From Drosophila pseudoobscura (taxonomy: Eukaryota > Arthropoda > Insecta > Diptera > Drosophilidae), in assembly GCF_009870125.1 (NCBI RefSeq), contig NC_046679.1, forward strand, positions 11,160,001-11,224,000: DNA of 64,000 nucleotides, in the 5' to 3' direction. Every line of letters begins with the position of its first letter. Position 1 is the stretch's first letter. Below are positions 24,073 through 35,189 of this stretch, in pieces. The position numbers were made by a program, and so were the translations under genes. The notes beneath the pieces are model-generated. The model did not search any database. It was not told the origin of the DNA and worked only from the letters and a program-made list of their open reading frames with translations.

Positions 24073-25336
24073 TTACTTGTCCGTAGCATCCCCGTTCTTT
24101 GGCTCATCGCTCGAGTTACCATCCTCATCCATGGGATTGGGGTCCAGCAGACGGAGACGCTCCTCCTCAGTGGCATGTCCGTTTAGATGGATCGGCGACC
24201 GAGACCGGGACCGGCTGCCACGTCCCTCATGGATGCTTCTCTCTGCATGGCCGTTGGCAATGTTGAGCCCTGCTACGCCCATCTCATGGGCATCGCTACT
24301 GTTCGAGGTTGTGCTGGACGTGGTGCTCGAGGTTGTGCTGCTGCTATCGCTCTCGCTGTCCTCGCTGGAAGAGTCCATGGGCGTGGGCTGCTGTTGTGCG
24401 GGCTGTTGCCGTGCCTGCAGCTCGCAGGCAGAGCTGGCAGTGGGTGCAACCGCAGAGGGCGGTGAGGCAGCTGCTGCTGCTGCCGCTGCTGGCCCCGCTG
24501 CTGCGGAGCACGAGCGAAGGAAGTGAGAACGCAGAACTAAAGGGAAGAGACAATAGGAAATTATTTGAAACGTTTAGATTCGAAGTCTGCGCCACTCACA
24601 TTGATTCTCACGCGTTAGCTGACGCATCTTTTCATCCAGAGCCCGAATTTTAGCGCCGAATTCCTTGGAGATATTCTGAGCCTTAGAATACCGATCCTCG
24701 ATTTGCAGACACTCTTGGATTAGCTCCGCTTTGCTCATTGTTTCCAGGCGCTCAATTCGTACTCTCTCGTACACATTGGAGAACTCCTTGGAGAGGAACA
24801 GGACCTCAGTCTGGGAGCCAAAACAATTGTCGTCGGAGTCGTCCTTGGGCACCTCGGACATGTGCTCCTCCATCAGGAAGCGATTCGTGTTGTAGGGCAC
24901 CAGCAACGAACGTGAACGGAGTAGTTTGGTTCGTGTGGTTGCCGTTGATCCCTGCCCTGACGCCATATCAAGTTTCCACTGGGGATACTGATTCTTGGTC
25001 TTTTTTGGCACCATTTTAGACTTCTTTCCGCGGCGATGCTTCCGCTTGGGCATGGAATTGTGGTTGCCGATGGCAGGACCACCGCTACCACTGCCTCCGC
25101 CCCCGCCTCCACCATCCAGGGGCCTCTGGGACTTGCTCTCTGAAATAAAATTCGAATCGAAAACTGTAACGGCCGCCTCTTAAGAGCTCCTCAAATGCAA
25201 CTCTGTCTACTGCGCTCGCAGCAGCAACAGCAAAAAAAAAAAAAAGACAACCCAGGGAGATAGTCGCCATTTGTCGTTTTCATTTTTCCCGAGAGTCCCT
25301 GCGCCAATATTTACCTGTTTTTACAGCTTCTGCCAT
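24073..25336 (-). CDS. HEXIM: HEXIM, 7SK/P-TEFb inhibitor
   Basis: Nuclear protein that binds 7SK RNA and inhibits the elongation kinase P-TEFb. Coding exons on the - strand: 25336-25315, 25139-24600, 24536-24073; 341 residues, close to human HEXIM1 (359). Exon 1 encodes only MAEAVKT plus one base. A Gly-rich linker (about residues 17-28) follows, then the basic RNA-binding motif PKRKHRRGKKSK (38-49). The diagnostic P-TEFb-contacting PYNTNRFL is at about 89-96, then acidic residues, then a coiled-coil dimerisation region (LETMSKAELIQECLQIEDR). The C-terminal tail is low-complexity: Ala/Gln-rich, then Ser/Thr repeats, an RSRSRSRS run and an acidic end. The start ATG at 25,336 is chosen because it joins in frame across both introns and lies about 115 bp below a Motif-1-like site. 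Identification rests on PYNT and the basic motif and is firm. Confidence 0.92.
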
Positions 25337-25448
25337 TGTATACCGACGACCTAGCACTCAAAAAAGACTTTTTGCACTTAGCTTTTGATTATTTATATTA
25401 CAATTTTAATTACAATTTGCCAATTTTGGTTCCTCAACAACAATTTAG

Positions 25449-25458
25449 CCAGTGTGAC
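25449..25458 (-). promoter_or_regulatory. HEXIM: Motif-1 (M1BP)-like core promoter site of HEXIM
   Basis: On the - strand the sequence reads GTCACACTGG, close to the Drosophila Motif 1 YGGTCACACTR, about 113 bp upstream of the HEXIM ATG. This motif marks TATA-less housekeeping promoters, which suits a general elongation factor. Confidence 0.5.
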
Positions 25459-25489
25459 TGCGCACTTATCATTAAATTATACCGTCCGA

Positions 25490-25780
25490 CCCTCAGAAAT
25501 AAAGCAAAATATACAGTCTCATTTTAAAAATATACCGTAAATATACTGACAACTTAAAGTTCCATTATACATATTTCTCAATTTTGATATTCCGTTGAAT
25601 AATGCTGGCTAACTAAAACCCTCAGCAATGCCCACATAGTTTTATTTCATTGATGAATACATTTTCTACAAGATTGGATAGTTTTTAATCCTTGCTTTTA
25701 TTGTATTTATTGTAAAAAAAGGTTTAAGCGAAAAAGTTCAACAAAAAAAGGGTCGCTATATTACGTGTAAGCCGTAGTAT
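25490..25780 (+). repeat. Dispersed AT-rich repeat, copy A
   Basis: It shares an ordered set of blocks with copies B (26,150) and C (57,340, partly inverted): AAATATACCGTAAATATACTGA, cut here to its first 20 bases for matching, then TTGATATTCCGTTGAATAAT, then GCCCACATAGTTTTAT. There is no coding capacity. It is probably a non-autonomous mobile element, family unknown to me. Confidence 0.6.
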
Positions 25781-26149
25781 AGGTCATTGTATACCCTATT
25801 TTGTTAATTTTATATGACAATATATATATTGATGTGAAGATAAAACGTAGCTAATAAACCCTTTTCTCAAATTGACATTTTTTAGACATATTCATGTATA
25901 TGATGAGTGTTTTGTATATATATCTCGATCCTGATACCTATTCTTGATCCCTACAGGAAGACAATAAGCTTTAAAATATCGTTGAAATATTGAAAATAAT
26001 ATTGAATAATATTAAAATATATTGAAAATAAATTGTTTTTGCCGGGGATGACAAACATATTCACAATTCTATAACATCCATTTCACCCAGGGTATGTGTG
26101 CATGGAATGGGACTCATTGTTGTCAACCGGTTATTACAGATTCTACCCG

Positions 26150-26440
26150 ATTCAAATAAATACCAAAATATACGGTCTTATTTTACAAATATACCGTAAA
26201 TATACTGACGAATTCAAGTTGTATTATCACTAACCATACTGTATGGTTAGTGGTATTATATATATTCCTCGATTTTGATATTCCGTGGAATATTACTAGC
26301 TAGATAGAACATTTAGCCATGCCCACATAATTTTATCCGATTAAGGAACCAATTGTCTACTTGACTGGCTTATTTTAAATACTTACTTTAGTTGGATTTA
26401 GTTATAAATAGGTTTTAGCAAAAATCGGGAAACAAAAAAA
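26150..26440 (+). repeat. Dispersed AT-rich repeat, copy B
   Basis: Same block order and orientation as copy A about 660 bp upstream: CAAATATACCGTAAATATAC, TTTTGATATTCCGTGGAATA and GCCATGCCCACATAATTTTA. It differs by a short palindromic insert at about 26,225-26,260. Confidence 0.6.
26229..26251. repeat. Perfect 11-bp palindrome inside repeat copy B
   Basis: ACTAACCATAC, one T, then GTATGGTTAGT. It is flanked on both sides by a TATTAT-like sequence and is absent from copy A at the matching point. Confidence 0.8.
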
Positions 26441-27184
26441 AACGAAAGAGGACAGAGGATGAAAATTCGTTAAGCTGGATTATAAATACCTCTCACACAT
26501 TCCTTCTGTTTTCTCCCATAAGCTTTTTAAATCTTTTCTCATTGTTTTAACTTGAAATCCGGTGTCATACGACCATAAAAGTTCTGAGTTGTCCCCACCT
26601 AATATAGTTATACCATGGTTAGGGGAATCAGCTGGTTGAGCGGAGAGTTCGAAATTTAAAACAGCGGTATTCACGGACTCGCTTTATGCATATTTTTTTA
26701 TCCTTTCACCTTTCTCTGCAATTTATTTTATTACAGTTCTTATTATTTATAGTATTATAATAGTCGTTTAAACATAAAAAAGACCATCGCTCGATCTGAG
26801 CGGATGGAAACACACTTCAAGTGATGGGCAAATTTTCAATAGGGTTAAAACGATTTACGAATCTATCGAAATTCAAAAACGAATAGCGGGAAAATCCGAA
26901 AGGGGGTCTGTGTATTCGCTGTATTTTACTATTTAAAAAGAACGATACATAGCACCATTCAGTCTCCATGGAGCGTACCCAAACATCCGTTTCCACGCCC
27001 GGTTGGACGACCGACACTGACCAATAAAGGTCCTCTTATACCGCATAAGCCACGATAAAAAAATGTAAATTTCTGGCACGTCGAGCATACGCCAGGCGCC
27101 CAAACATAAGTAAGGCTGACCAGTTTTCTTAGCTGCCAAAGGCAATTGTATGTCAAAAAAATAATAGCAAGGAAATGATTCCAC
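26441..27184. other. Intergenic / 3' UTR of the CG3505-type gene
   Basis: This is downstream of the - strand protease homologue. AATAAA on the - strand at 26,722-26,727 is a possible poly(A) signal. Short open frames here lack recognisable domains. Confidence 0.45.
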
Positions 27185-28515
27185 CTATGCCTTCAGCTGG
27201 CCCTCTATCCAATCAACGTAGGAGGCCACACGAGTGTAGACGTCAGGCCAGTCTGGATTTGGGCATGGTACGGGCCCAAAGGACACTAAGCCACCCAGTA
27301 GATAGCCACCATTCTTGAACAACATCAGGGGTCCGCCTGCATTTCCATGACACTCGTTGGCGTTGGCGGCTCCACATAGCTGCGAGGCCTGGATGTGCAG
27401 ATTTTGGCGGGCGTACTTCTCCTGGCAATCCTCAATCGAGGTGATCGTCACCGTGCTCTTCTTCATGCGTGAGCTTGACCTGGCCTGCCAGCCGCCCACC
27501 TCGGTGACCAGACCCTCCAGCTCGTCGGCGCGCAGCTGCTTGTTGGGCAGACAAATGGGCTCCACGAACTCGTTGAGAATGGCTGGCTGGGCCAGGCGTA
27601 TCAGGGCAATGTCGTTCACCTGGCTCAGGTTGGTTTTGTTGTACAGCGGATGGCTGATGACCTGCTCCACGCCAATGTCCTGGTAGACGGGAGCACAATT
27701 GACGATTTTCGTTTGCTCGTCGAACTGGCAGTCCGGATTCGTGCTCGTGTCCCATTCCCCCAGTCGCACGGCGCTAATCTGCAGATTATCGGCCTCAGCA
27801 TTGACCACGCAGTGAGCCGCCGTTAGCACATAGCGGTTGCTGATAAGCACTCCACCGCAGGCATGGATCTTCTCTTTGGACGCTGGGAAAGGTTGAGGTG
27901 TGACCATGAGTGGTAATTGCTATCTGGGAGTACACTCACCCTTTGTATATTCGATAAGGGCCAGCCAGGGGAACTCCTTGATCCGCGTTTCCGTGTCGTT
28001 TGTGCGCTGCCACCTCACAGAGCCGCAGGTCTTGGGCAGCAAAGGAAGATCGAGTGCACCCAGGCCCTCCGTGCTGGGACAACATACCTATGAACCATTG
28101 GAGAGTTCAGCGGTTAAGTGAGACTTGAATCGCTTTTGGGTATCCCCGTTTACCTGAACCGGAACATCACGGCTGCGTACACCACATTGATTGTCGCGCA
28201 GCAGTATACGATCGTTCTGGGTTAGGTTCACGGATGACAATATCTTCATAAAGTATTCGCACTCCTTGATGGAGATGCAGTTGCCGGTCGTCCTTCCATT
28301 CTGGGTCCTCGATATGCAGTTGTCTGTGCCCTGAGCTGCAAGTGGACATGGAGAAAGCATACAATGTTAAGGTCACTGCCAAACGTGTTTACAAAAGTTA
28401 GATCCCGTCCCGGCTCCGTCTCCCGCCTACCGGTCAATCTCAATGAGAACGAGCTAATTACACCCAGAAATAGAGCCACCGCAGCAGCTGTGCGTCGGCC
28501 AGAAAAACTTCCCAT
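27185..28515 (-). CDS. CG3505: Clip-domain serine protease homologue (catalytically dead)
   Basis: Secreted protease-like protein of the insect clip-domain group; such homologues act as cofactors or decoys in haemolymph cascades rather than enzymes. Exons on the - strand: 28515-28431, 28335-28154, 28087-27940, 27882-27185; 370 residues. A signal peptide (AAAVALFLGVISSFSLRL) is followed by a clip domain at about residues 33-92 (six Cys, ending QVCCP) and a trypsin-like domain from about 110. His is present (LTAAHC) and Asp is present (NDIALIRL), but the GDSGG box is GNAGG (ECHGNAGGPL), so the nucleophilic Ser is Ala. The usual R-IVGG activation site is also missing: the EFPWLALIEY block is preceded by TNDTETRIK. 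The symbol is inferred from the dead-protease architecture and from lying next to HEXIM (CG3508). Confidence 0.85.
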
Positions 28516-30363
28516 GACGCGACGGATTGATTAGAGATATATGAATATTAATCTGAATCGATGTGCGGCTAGCGATCGCCCCGACTCGATTCGACGGCCT
28601 GCGACAAGATGTGGGCTGTGACTGAGGCTGGGAATTTGAATTGAGAGTTGTTAGACCCGTAATTAAAGAAACCCCCCGAGAGCCCCAGCCAGAGCCAGAG
28701 CCAGATCCAGATAACATAATCGTAATTGTGCAACTGGGTGACCCATGCTTTTGGTTTAATTTTGTTTTCCTAATCTCTCTCCTCTCCCTCCCCAAAAGTC
28801 GAGGAGATGAACAGATTTTTGTCCTCCTTTGAAATATTTCGGAAACGTTATCATTTACAGTTTTGACTCTGCGCGGTACTTTATCGAACGCAACGGTCTG
28901 GCAACTCCGCACACAATCACACCCAAATTACTCACGCACCCATACAGTTGCACAGAGTTGTCCGCCATCTTAGTTGCGTGTTGTCTTCTCTCAACTTCTG
29001 AACTGAAAATTAATAATAAAACGCATTTAAAGCGATGCCCAATTAAGCGAAACACAAAAAAGTGCTACAAAATATATTCACCTACAGCTGAGAGATCGTC
29101 TGGAGTTTGCAACTAAAAGATTTCAAGGCGAAAATTGCATTTGAAAGTGGAATTGCAGGGCGAAGAAAAAATTTTGCTGCAAGAAAAATTCCCAGGTCTG
29201 TGCTGGCGTAATTGGCAATGTATGTGTCTGTACATGTGTGCGCGCAGTGGTATGTGTGAGTGTTTGAGGTTGGGTATATTGCGCGCGTCGCTGCGGCGCC
29301 AGTTTAGTTTGGCTCGTCATCAGGTTGGGTAAATTTTGTTTCGCTCTCGGTGCTCTCTCTTTGCGTGTGTGTGTGTAGCATGTGCATGTGTTGGTGTGTG
29401 TGTGTGAGCTGAGCTGAGCTGAGTGTTGCGCTGATTGCTGGCAGTGACGCATTCTTGTTTTGCATCAAAGAAAAAGACGGCGCGCATTGATTACTCGGTA
29501 TACATAGTATATATGTAAAAGGCATCTAACAGCAATTAAAAATAGTTGATTAAAATCATTCATAGTTGTTCCACCATAGGCCAAACCAGTGCAAGTGCAA
29601 TTACACGGTTCGAATACACAAGTGCTCAGCCGGATAAGGTGGGGGGGAGACAAAGTGAAAAGGGATGAGGGAAGGAGAAAAAAGGGCGAGGGCGAGACCG
29701 CCGCCGCCGCCTTTGAAAACGAATGAAGAAGAACCAGCGAGAATAAAAGAAATCATAAAAACGCCGGCAACAGCGGTTTTCGAGTGCGCTCCACATATGT
29801 ATTTACATATGCATATAAATACATGTATATATACGAATACAATAAATAGTGTGAAAACGGATGACAAACAAAACGCTAAAACGGAATTCGAAACGCTCGT
29901 CGCGCTACTTCCCCCCAAAGTTCATTTACACGGAATTTGTAATTTGTTTTGTTTAGTTTTTGTTGATTTGTTTATTGGCCTCTCACTCTCTCTCTCACAC
30001 CAATGAGCACATATGCATACGTACATATGTATTAATGCGGGTGTAAGAGAGGAGCAGAGGTGTGCCTTGTGGTGCTCTTAATATCGTTTTCCGACAGTCA
30101 TGATTATCTCCGGGCTGTGTCTGTGCAGATGCGTGTGTGTGTTTGTTTTGCCAAAAAAAATCTTGCGGCTCGAGAGACCCAGACAAACGTTATCTTTGGC
30201 TTTAACGGAACATATGTATAAACATATATGTACGTGTGTGTGCTCGGGTGTCTGTGTTTTTCCGCTAGTACCTGCGACAGCTGCGCCGCCTCGTTCAGTG
30301 TGCACAGAAAACAACTGTAAACCTTTCGGAGTTTGGATTACTGTGGAAACGGATCCCACCTCC

Positions 30364-30760
30364 TATATTACACCATGGATTACACCCAACAACAAAACGG
30401 AATATTCCCTCAACCTAGTTTCGAAGCGCCTCAGATCTTGGAATAATTATATGCGGGTCATAGTTCGGTTCTGGCAGCAGCAACCTCAAACACAGTTTCT
30501 TAAACCTGTCTGGAAACAGAAGGAACAGGAAGTTATGCGTCTAACCTCGTTAACCTGGTCGGTGGTGATGGAGCAACGCAACCCACCATTGCACCATCCC
30601 ACCAGGCTCTATCAACAATCTATCCCCGACCATCCCCCACATAAATACCGCTCTGGAAGTGCAGAAACCTCAGTGGGAAGTGGACGGACGGGCTGAAGTG
30701 GAGCCTGAGAGCTCGTCTGGCTTCGCTGGCTGCCTGACTGCCTGCTTGCCTGCCTCTTGG
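30364..30760 (+). pseudogene. Possible decayed coding segment with frameshifts
   Basis: Starting with an ATG at 30,374, one frame gives MDYTQQQNGIFPQPSFEA to a TAA. A second frame continues with GHSSVLAAATSNTVS and, after a stop, SNLVNLVGGDGATQPTIAPS. A third gives NTALEVQKPQWEVDGRAEVE. The composition is protein-like and unlike the flanking simple sequence, and each frame takes over about where the previous one stops. This looks like a gene or retrocopy fragment with indels. I do not recognise the parent. Confidence 0.35.
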
Positions 30761-30769
30761 CGCTCTGCC

Positions 30770-30880
30770 TTTTGCCTCCATCTGCCGTTGCGGTGGTTTC
30801 AGCCTGCCTCCATCTGCCGATGCGGCGGTTTCAGCCTGCCTTTGCCTCCAACTGACGTTCAGCCTGCCTCTGCATCTGCC
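30770..30880 (+). repeat. Tandem repeat, ~32-bp unit
   Basis: Three imperfect units of CTCCATCTGCCGTTGCGG followed by TGGTTTCAGCCTGC; the last unit is shortened. CTGCCTG short repeats precede it. Confidence 0.7.
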
Positions 30881-33800
30881 TCTTCGTCCTCTTCTCCCTC
30901 TTCCGTCATTTGGCAGTGGCGGTCGCTGTCGTCATTATATTATATAGCTTTTTTTTATATTTAGCTTTACACAATTTAGCCTTCAGTTTCCGGTTATGAA
31001 GGAAGCAGCAACGACAGCAAACGGGTTCGGGCTCGGGCTCGTCGTCTCCGTCGCCTTTCCTGCATTTGCAATGTGCATTTAAATGTAATTTTAGTTTTGC
31101 GTCGACAGATGCTGAATGCCGAATGCTGGATGCTAAATGCCTGAAGGGCCCTAAGAAGTATGCCTTTCCAGAGTATTTGCAACAACAAATGTAGTACATA
31201 CAATCGGTCCAGTCCATAAATGTTCAACTGGTACTACTACTATACGGATATCTCTGGTTTTTTATTCTCTATGTTGTAAATGTGTTGCTGTTGCTGTTGC
31301 TGTAGCTCAGTAAGCGTAACGCTGCAAACGCTTTGCTCTCGTAATTAACCTCTAGACCGGCTTTCTGCCTGCCTGCTTTGCTGCCGCCTATCAGCCTGGC
31401 TGTGGCTGTGGCTGGGCTCGGGCTGGGCTGGGCTCTATACAGCTCGTTTACCCAGCAGACCTTTGAGCAGACAAAGTTTCCTAAGCCAACAACCTTCATG
31501 TGCCAGGGCCCTCGTTTTCAACGCGGGGTTTCTTGAAAATTTTGTGGCTGCCTGCAGCAGCAGCAATGCGCAGAGTTCTGGAAAAAGGTTACGCACCTTT
31601 CCAAAGACAAAACCGATGGAAATTTTTCATCATATGTTATTATAGTACCCTTGTTTGTTACCTTTAAAATAAGTGGAAATGACCAATGATGCCCAGGAGT
31701 TTTTCCATTCCCGTCTACCTTTCGACAACAATTAGATATCTTTTAAAGATCTCTGATCTCATTTTCTTTTAAAGCTCCAACAACAATGATTTGTAAGGCT
31801 TCTACACGTATTTAATTGTTGTTGTTTTCTACTCGGAGTCTCGGATGTCTTGCCACTAGCTTTAGCCTTTCTGCCTCGACTTCTTTTGTCTTGGTATTCT
31901 TTGGCTGTTTTCTTGTCTCTGCCTCTTATCATTCGACATTCGAGCGTGTTTCCAAGTCGGACGAAAAAAACGAGTTAACATTTAAGACCTAAAATGGCCA
32001 AAAACCTCGCGACTGGCTTTGCCAGAGATGGAGATGGACAGAGACCAGAGTGAGCAAGAGAGAGGGGGAGAGAGACGGAGCGAGCGAGATCGCAGAGTAA
32101 GCAAACCAAAACCGAACCAAACAGAACGGCTCGAGCAGCAACAAAAGCAAACAATAACAAATTCCCAGCATCGTCATTATTTGCAATTATCGACAGTCTG
32201 CTTTCGTGTGGTTTCTCAGTCGTTCTTTCTTTTATTTGTCTGTTAAAAACAACTCGTCGTAGCTCGGTCTTCTTCCTCTCTCCCCGTGCTGGTGGACAGA
32301 CTCTTGAGATCAAAAACCTTTGGTCGGAATTTATTTGATGTACTTGTCCGTTTCTGCGTTTCTTCGTCTCTGTTTCTCTGCTTCTCTGTTGCGTGGTGCG
32401 TACGAGGCCTGGTCGGTGTATCCGTGAATCGCGAATGCGTATTCGCTCGTCTTTAACCTTAAAGATTTCAATGCCGTGCGTATCATGTTGCCCCGCCCCG
32501 CCTAGCCTTGCCTCACCACTCCCCGCCCTCGCGTCTCTCTTCTTAACGGTTCGCAATGAATAAATAAAACGAAATCATAAACAAAACTGTCACGTACACT
32601 CTTGCACTCAGGCACACGTACAAGAAGGGGGGGTGTCCCAGCACTTGTGTGGGGGCCCTCTGTGTGTGTGTGTGTTATGCAGGGATTCTTGCAAATGCTT
32701 TCAAAGTCATTTCCTTCTTTCGCAGAACATGTTAAGAAAACATAAGCAAACAAAGAGGCAGTGCTCCCCTCATTCCCCATTCAGCGACAAGTTGGACGTT
32801 GTTCGGTTATAATCATGAAATGGCTTTCCTCCCCTGATGCAAGCATCGAGGGAAATGGAAATCAATATGTGTGGGTCTGTGTGTGTGAAACTAATCAAAG
32901 TGCAATGCAATGCAAATGTAAAAAAAAAACAATGAAGTCATTGAAAGTGCACACTGTGACGGAAGCTTTTTATGAGGAGGGCTTTATAATTTGTAAAGAA
33001 GAGACACCCCTTGTTAGATAACTGTCTGTCCTATCCTTAATCAGCTTCAAAAACAGTGGCCTATTGCTGGTCGCTGAAAAGTATGAATCGGCACATCATA
33101 AAGCTTCTAGAGCAACAACTAGTCGTATAAAGGCCTTTGTTTAGTAAATCTGTCGAATCTTAGGATTTATTGGTAATGCCCCTCAAGATAATCCAGCAAC
33201 GGTTAACAAATTTCTATTTGTAGTTTAAGGCTTTCCACAAAAATCGATGTGTTAAAATTGATTGTTTATCTCTTAAATGGTGGGGAAATTCTTACGAAAA
33301 TAAATGTTCTCTCTTCTTGTTTTATGATCGTTTTATCTCCTACATATATGTATTTGCCCCTCTCATTTTGTGCGCTGCAAAAGTCCAGTAATACGGCCCC
33401 AATTGCCGCTCATCTGGCCACACTGTGCATCGTCTCTGTCTCGTTCTTTTGCACTTGCGATCCACTGCGATCACTGGCGTGGCGTGTAGCCCCAATAATT
33501 GTTGCTTTCCTAAGTTCAACATTATTCATTTATTTATACGCAATTTCTTTTGTTGTTGCTTATATACGGGCCTGTTTGTATGTACATAGCGTATCTGTAT
33601 GTGTACGCTTTTATATGCAAATTTTTGCAAACAAACTGTGCTCTATGGCATCGTTATGTATTATTTATATGTATGCAGCTGTATTTATCATATACTCATA
33701 CTCTTGCAGGAGGTATTTTGATTTTTGAATAGATTTTTGCAACGTAGAAAACCCCATAGAGCATATCTATTCTGGAATCGATTTAGAAATGTCTGTATGT

Positions 33801-34563
33801 CGGGTTCTCAGCCAAGTTCGGATTACTGGAAACTGGTATTTCTGAGAAAAACTTTCCACAAGCGGAAGCTATGTATCATCTATCGCTCTTTTAGGGTATC
33901 AAATGCTTCGTAGCCCGCAATCAACCTCCCATTCCTTCTAGTTAATTGCGAATTCGTTTTATTATCAGCATTTGTTATTAGCATTAACGGTACCAAGAAG
34001 CGGTTGGCGGCACTCAGCGCAGGGAGGGGTGGGAGGGAGAGGGACTGCGACGTTTAGGGGGGAGGAGTGACAGGCAGACACAGAGGAAAGCAACGAAAGA
34101 AAGCAGCGAACGAACGAAACAGATTTATTTATTTTGATTGTAGTTTGTTTTTATTATCGCATTCGTTTCTCCTTGAGTCCCCCAGCCCCTGCCTATGTGT
34201 GTGTGTGTGTGTGAGTGCGTCGTAGAAACAGACAGAGAGAGAGAGAGAGAGAGCGCGAAGGGGAGAGCCTGTGGATGTGTGGGTGAGAGTAAATGCATGT
34301 GTGACTGCATTTTGGAGAGCACGTGACAACGCCCTGTTATGGCGTCTCAGGCCGGCTGCTGCTTTTATTTCCGCTGACTTATCGATTCATTATTTCTTTA
34401 TCTCTTTGTATCACAGATCAAATAACGAAAGTCAGGCGACGAACCAACAACAACAGCAAGTACCAGGCACCAATCAGTAGCAACAGAAACAGACGGGACA
34501 GCGGGGACAGACAGAACGAGGAGAGGACCAACAGACGAGAGCGGCAACGGCTTCACATTGGAC

Positions 34564-35142
34564 ATGTCATGTCAGCAAGCGTCCAGATTTCATCCAGCCA
34601 CAACAGCAACAGCAGCAGCAGCAGCACTAGCTAGGAACACAGCCACCAAAAGAATTGCCACAGCAGCAGCGGTAGCAATAAGCACAGCAGCAGTCGCAAC
34701 AGCAGCCACGCTGACGCCAGGGGAGAGCGTCGCCGGCAAGACGACGACAGAGGACTCGGATCCGTATGCATTCACAGAGACCGTTTCAGTCGCGCCGCCA
34801 ATTCTATTCAATGCACAGGTAAGTGCTATAAGTGGAATGCATTGTCGCTGGCTAGCCGGGCCCTTTGTAGACAATCTAACAATGCCCTCAGTTGCAGTTA
34901 TACTAGTTGCAGAGCACTCCTCCCCTTCCCCCCACAGCAAGGGCATGACAAGAGTTGTTAACCCTTTTTTCCATGTCAAACTCTAACACGTATCTTTTGT
35001 CTTTTGCGCGTTTGTAGAAATCGCGAGCCCGCTTAAGCGAAAACAACAACAAGAGCAACAGCAACAGCAACAATAGGAGGCTAGCAGCAACAGCTGGGGC
35101 AAGCAACAGAAAGGCCACTCTTGCGGCACAGCTGAATGCCAC

Positions 35143-35189
<47 letters not shown>

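Larger units (their letters stand above)
28516..34416 (+). other. Upstream and 5' UTR/intron region of the INO80D-like gene
   Basis: The region is non-coding as far as I can tell. A GC-richer, CpG-containing block at about 28,860-29,000 (GTCCGCCATCTTAGTTGCG) looks like a promoter or early leader. A branch and pyrimidine stretch ending TTTGTATCACAG at 34,416 is a good 3' splice site for a 5' UTR intron. Between them are CA/TG microsatellites (29,350-29,410, 32,655-32,675, 34,195-34,215), a decayed coding-like segment (30,364-30,760) and a short tandem repeat (30,770-30,880). I cannot place the upstream 5' splice site securely. Confidence 0.5.

Noticed and set aside
30100..30696. 198-residue single open frame across the leader region
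   Set aside because: Its first half translates TG/CA microsatellite into Cys/Val repeats; the better explanation of the second half is a frameshifted relic read in several frames.
31975..32556. 193-residue - strand open frame
   Set aside because: No domain, repetitive Arg/Ser/Leu composition, and a matching-length overlapping frame on the same strand.
33249..33728. 159-residue hydrophobic + strand open frame
   Set aside because: It begins at a non-ATG codon, translates TATG/CATA simple sequence into Tyr/Ile/Val, and has no conserved membrane-protein pattern.
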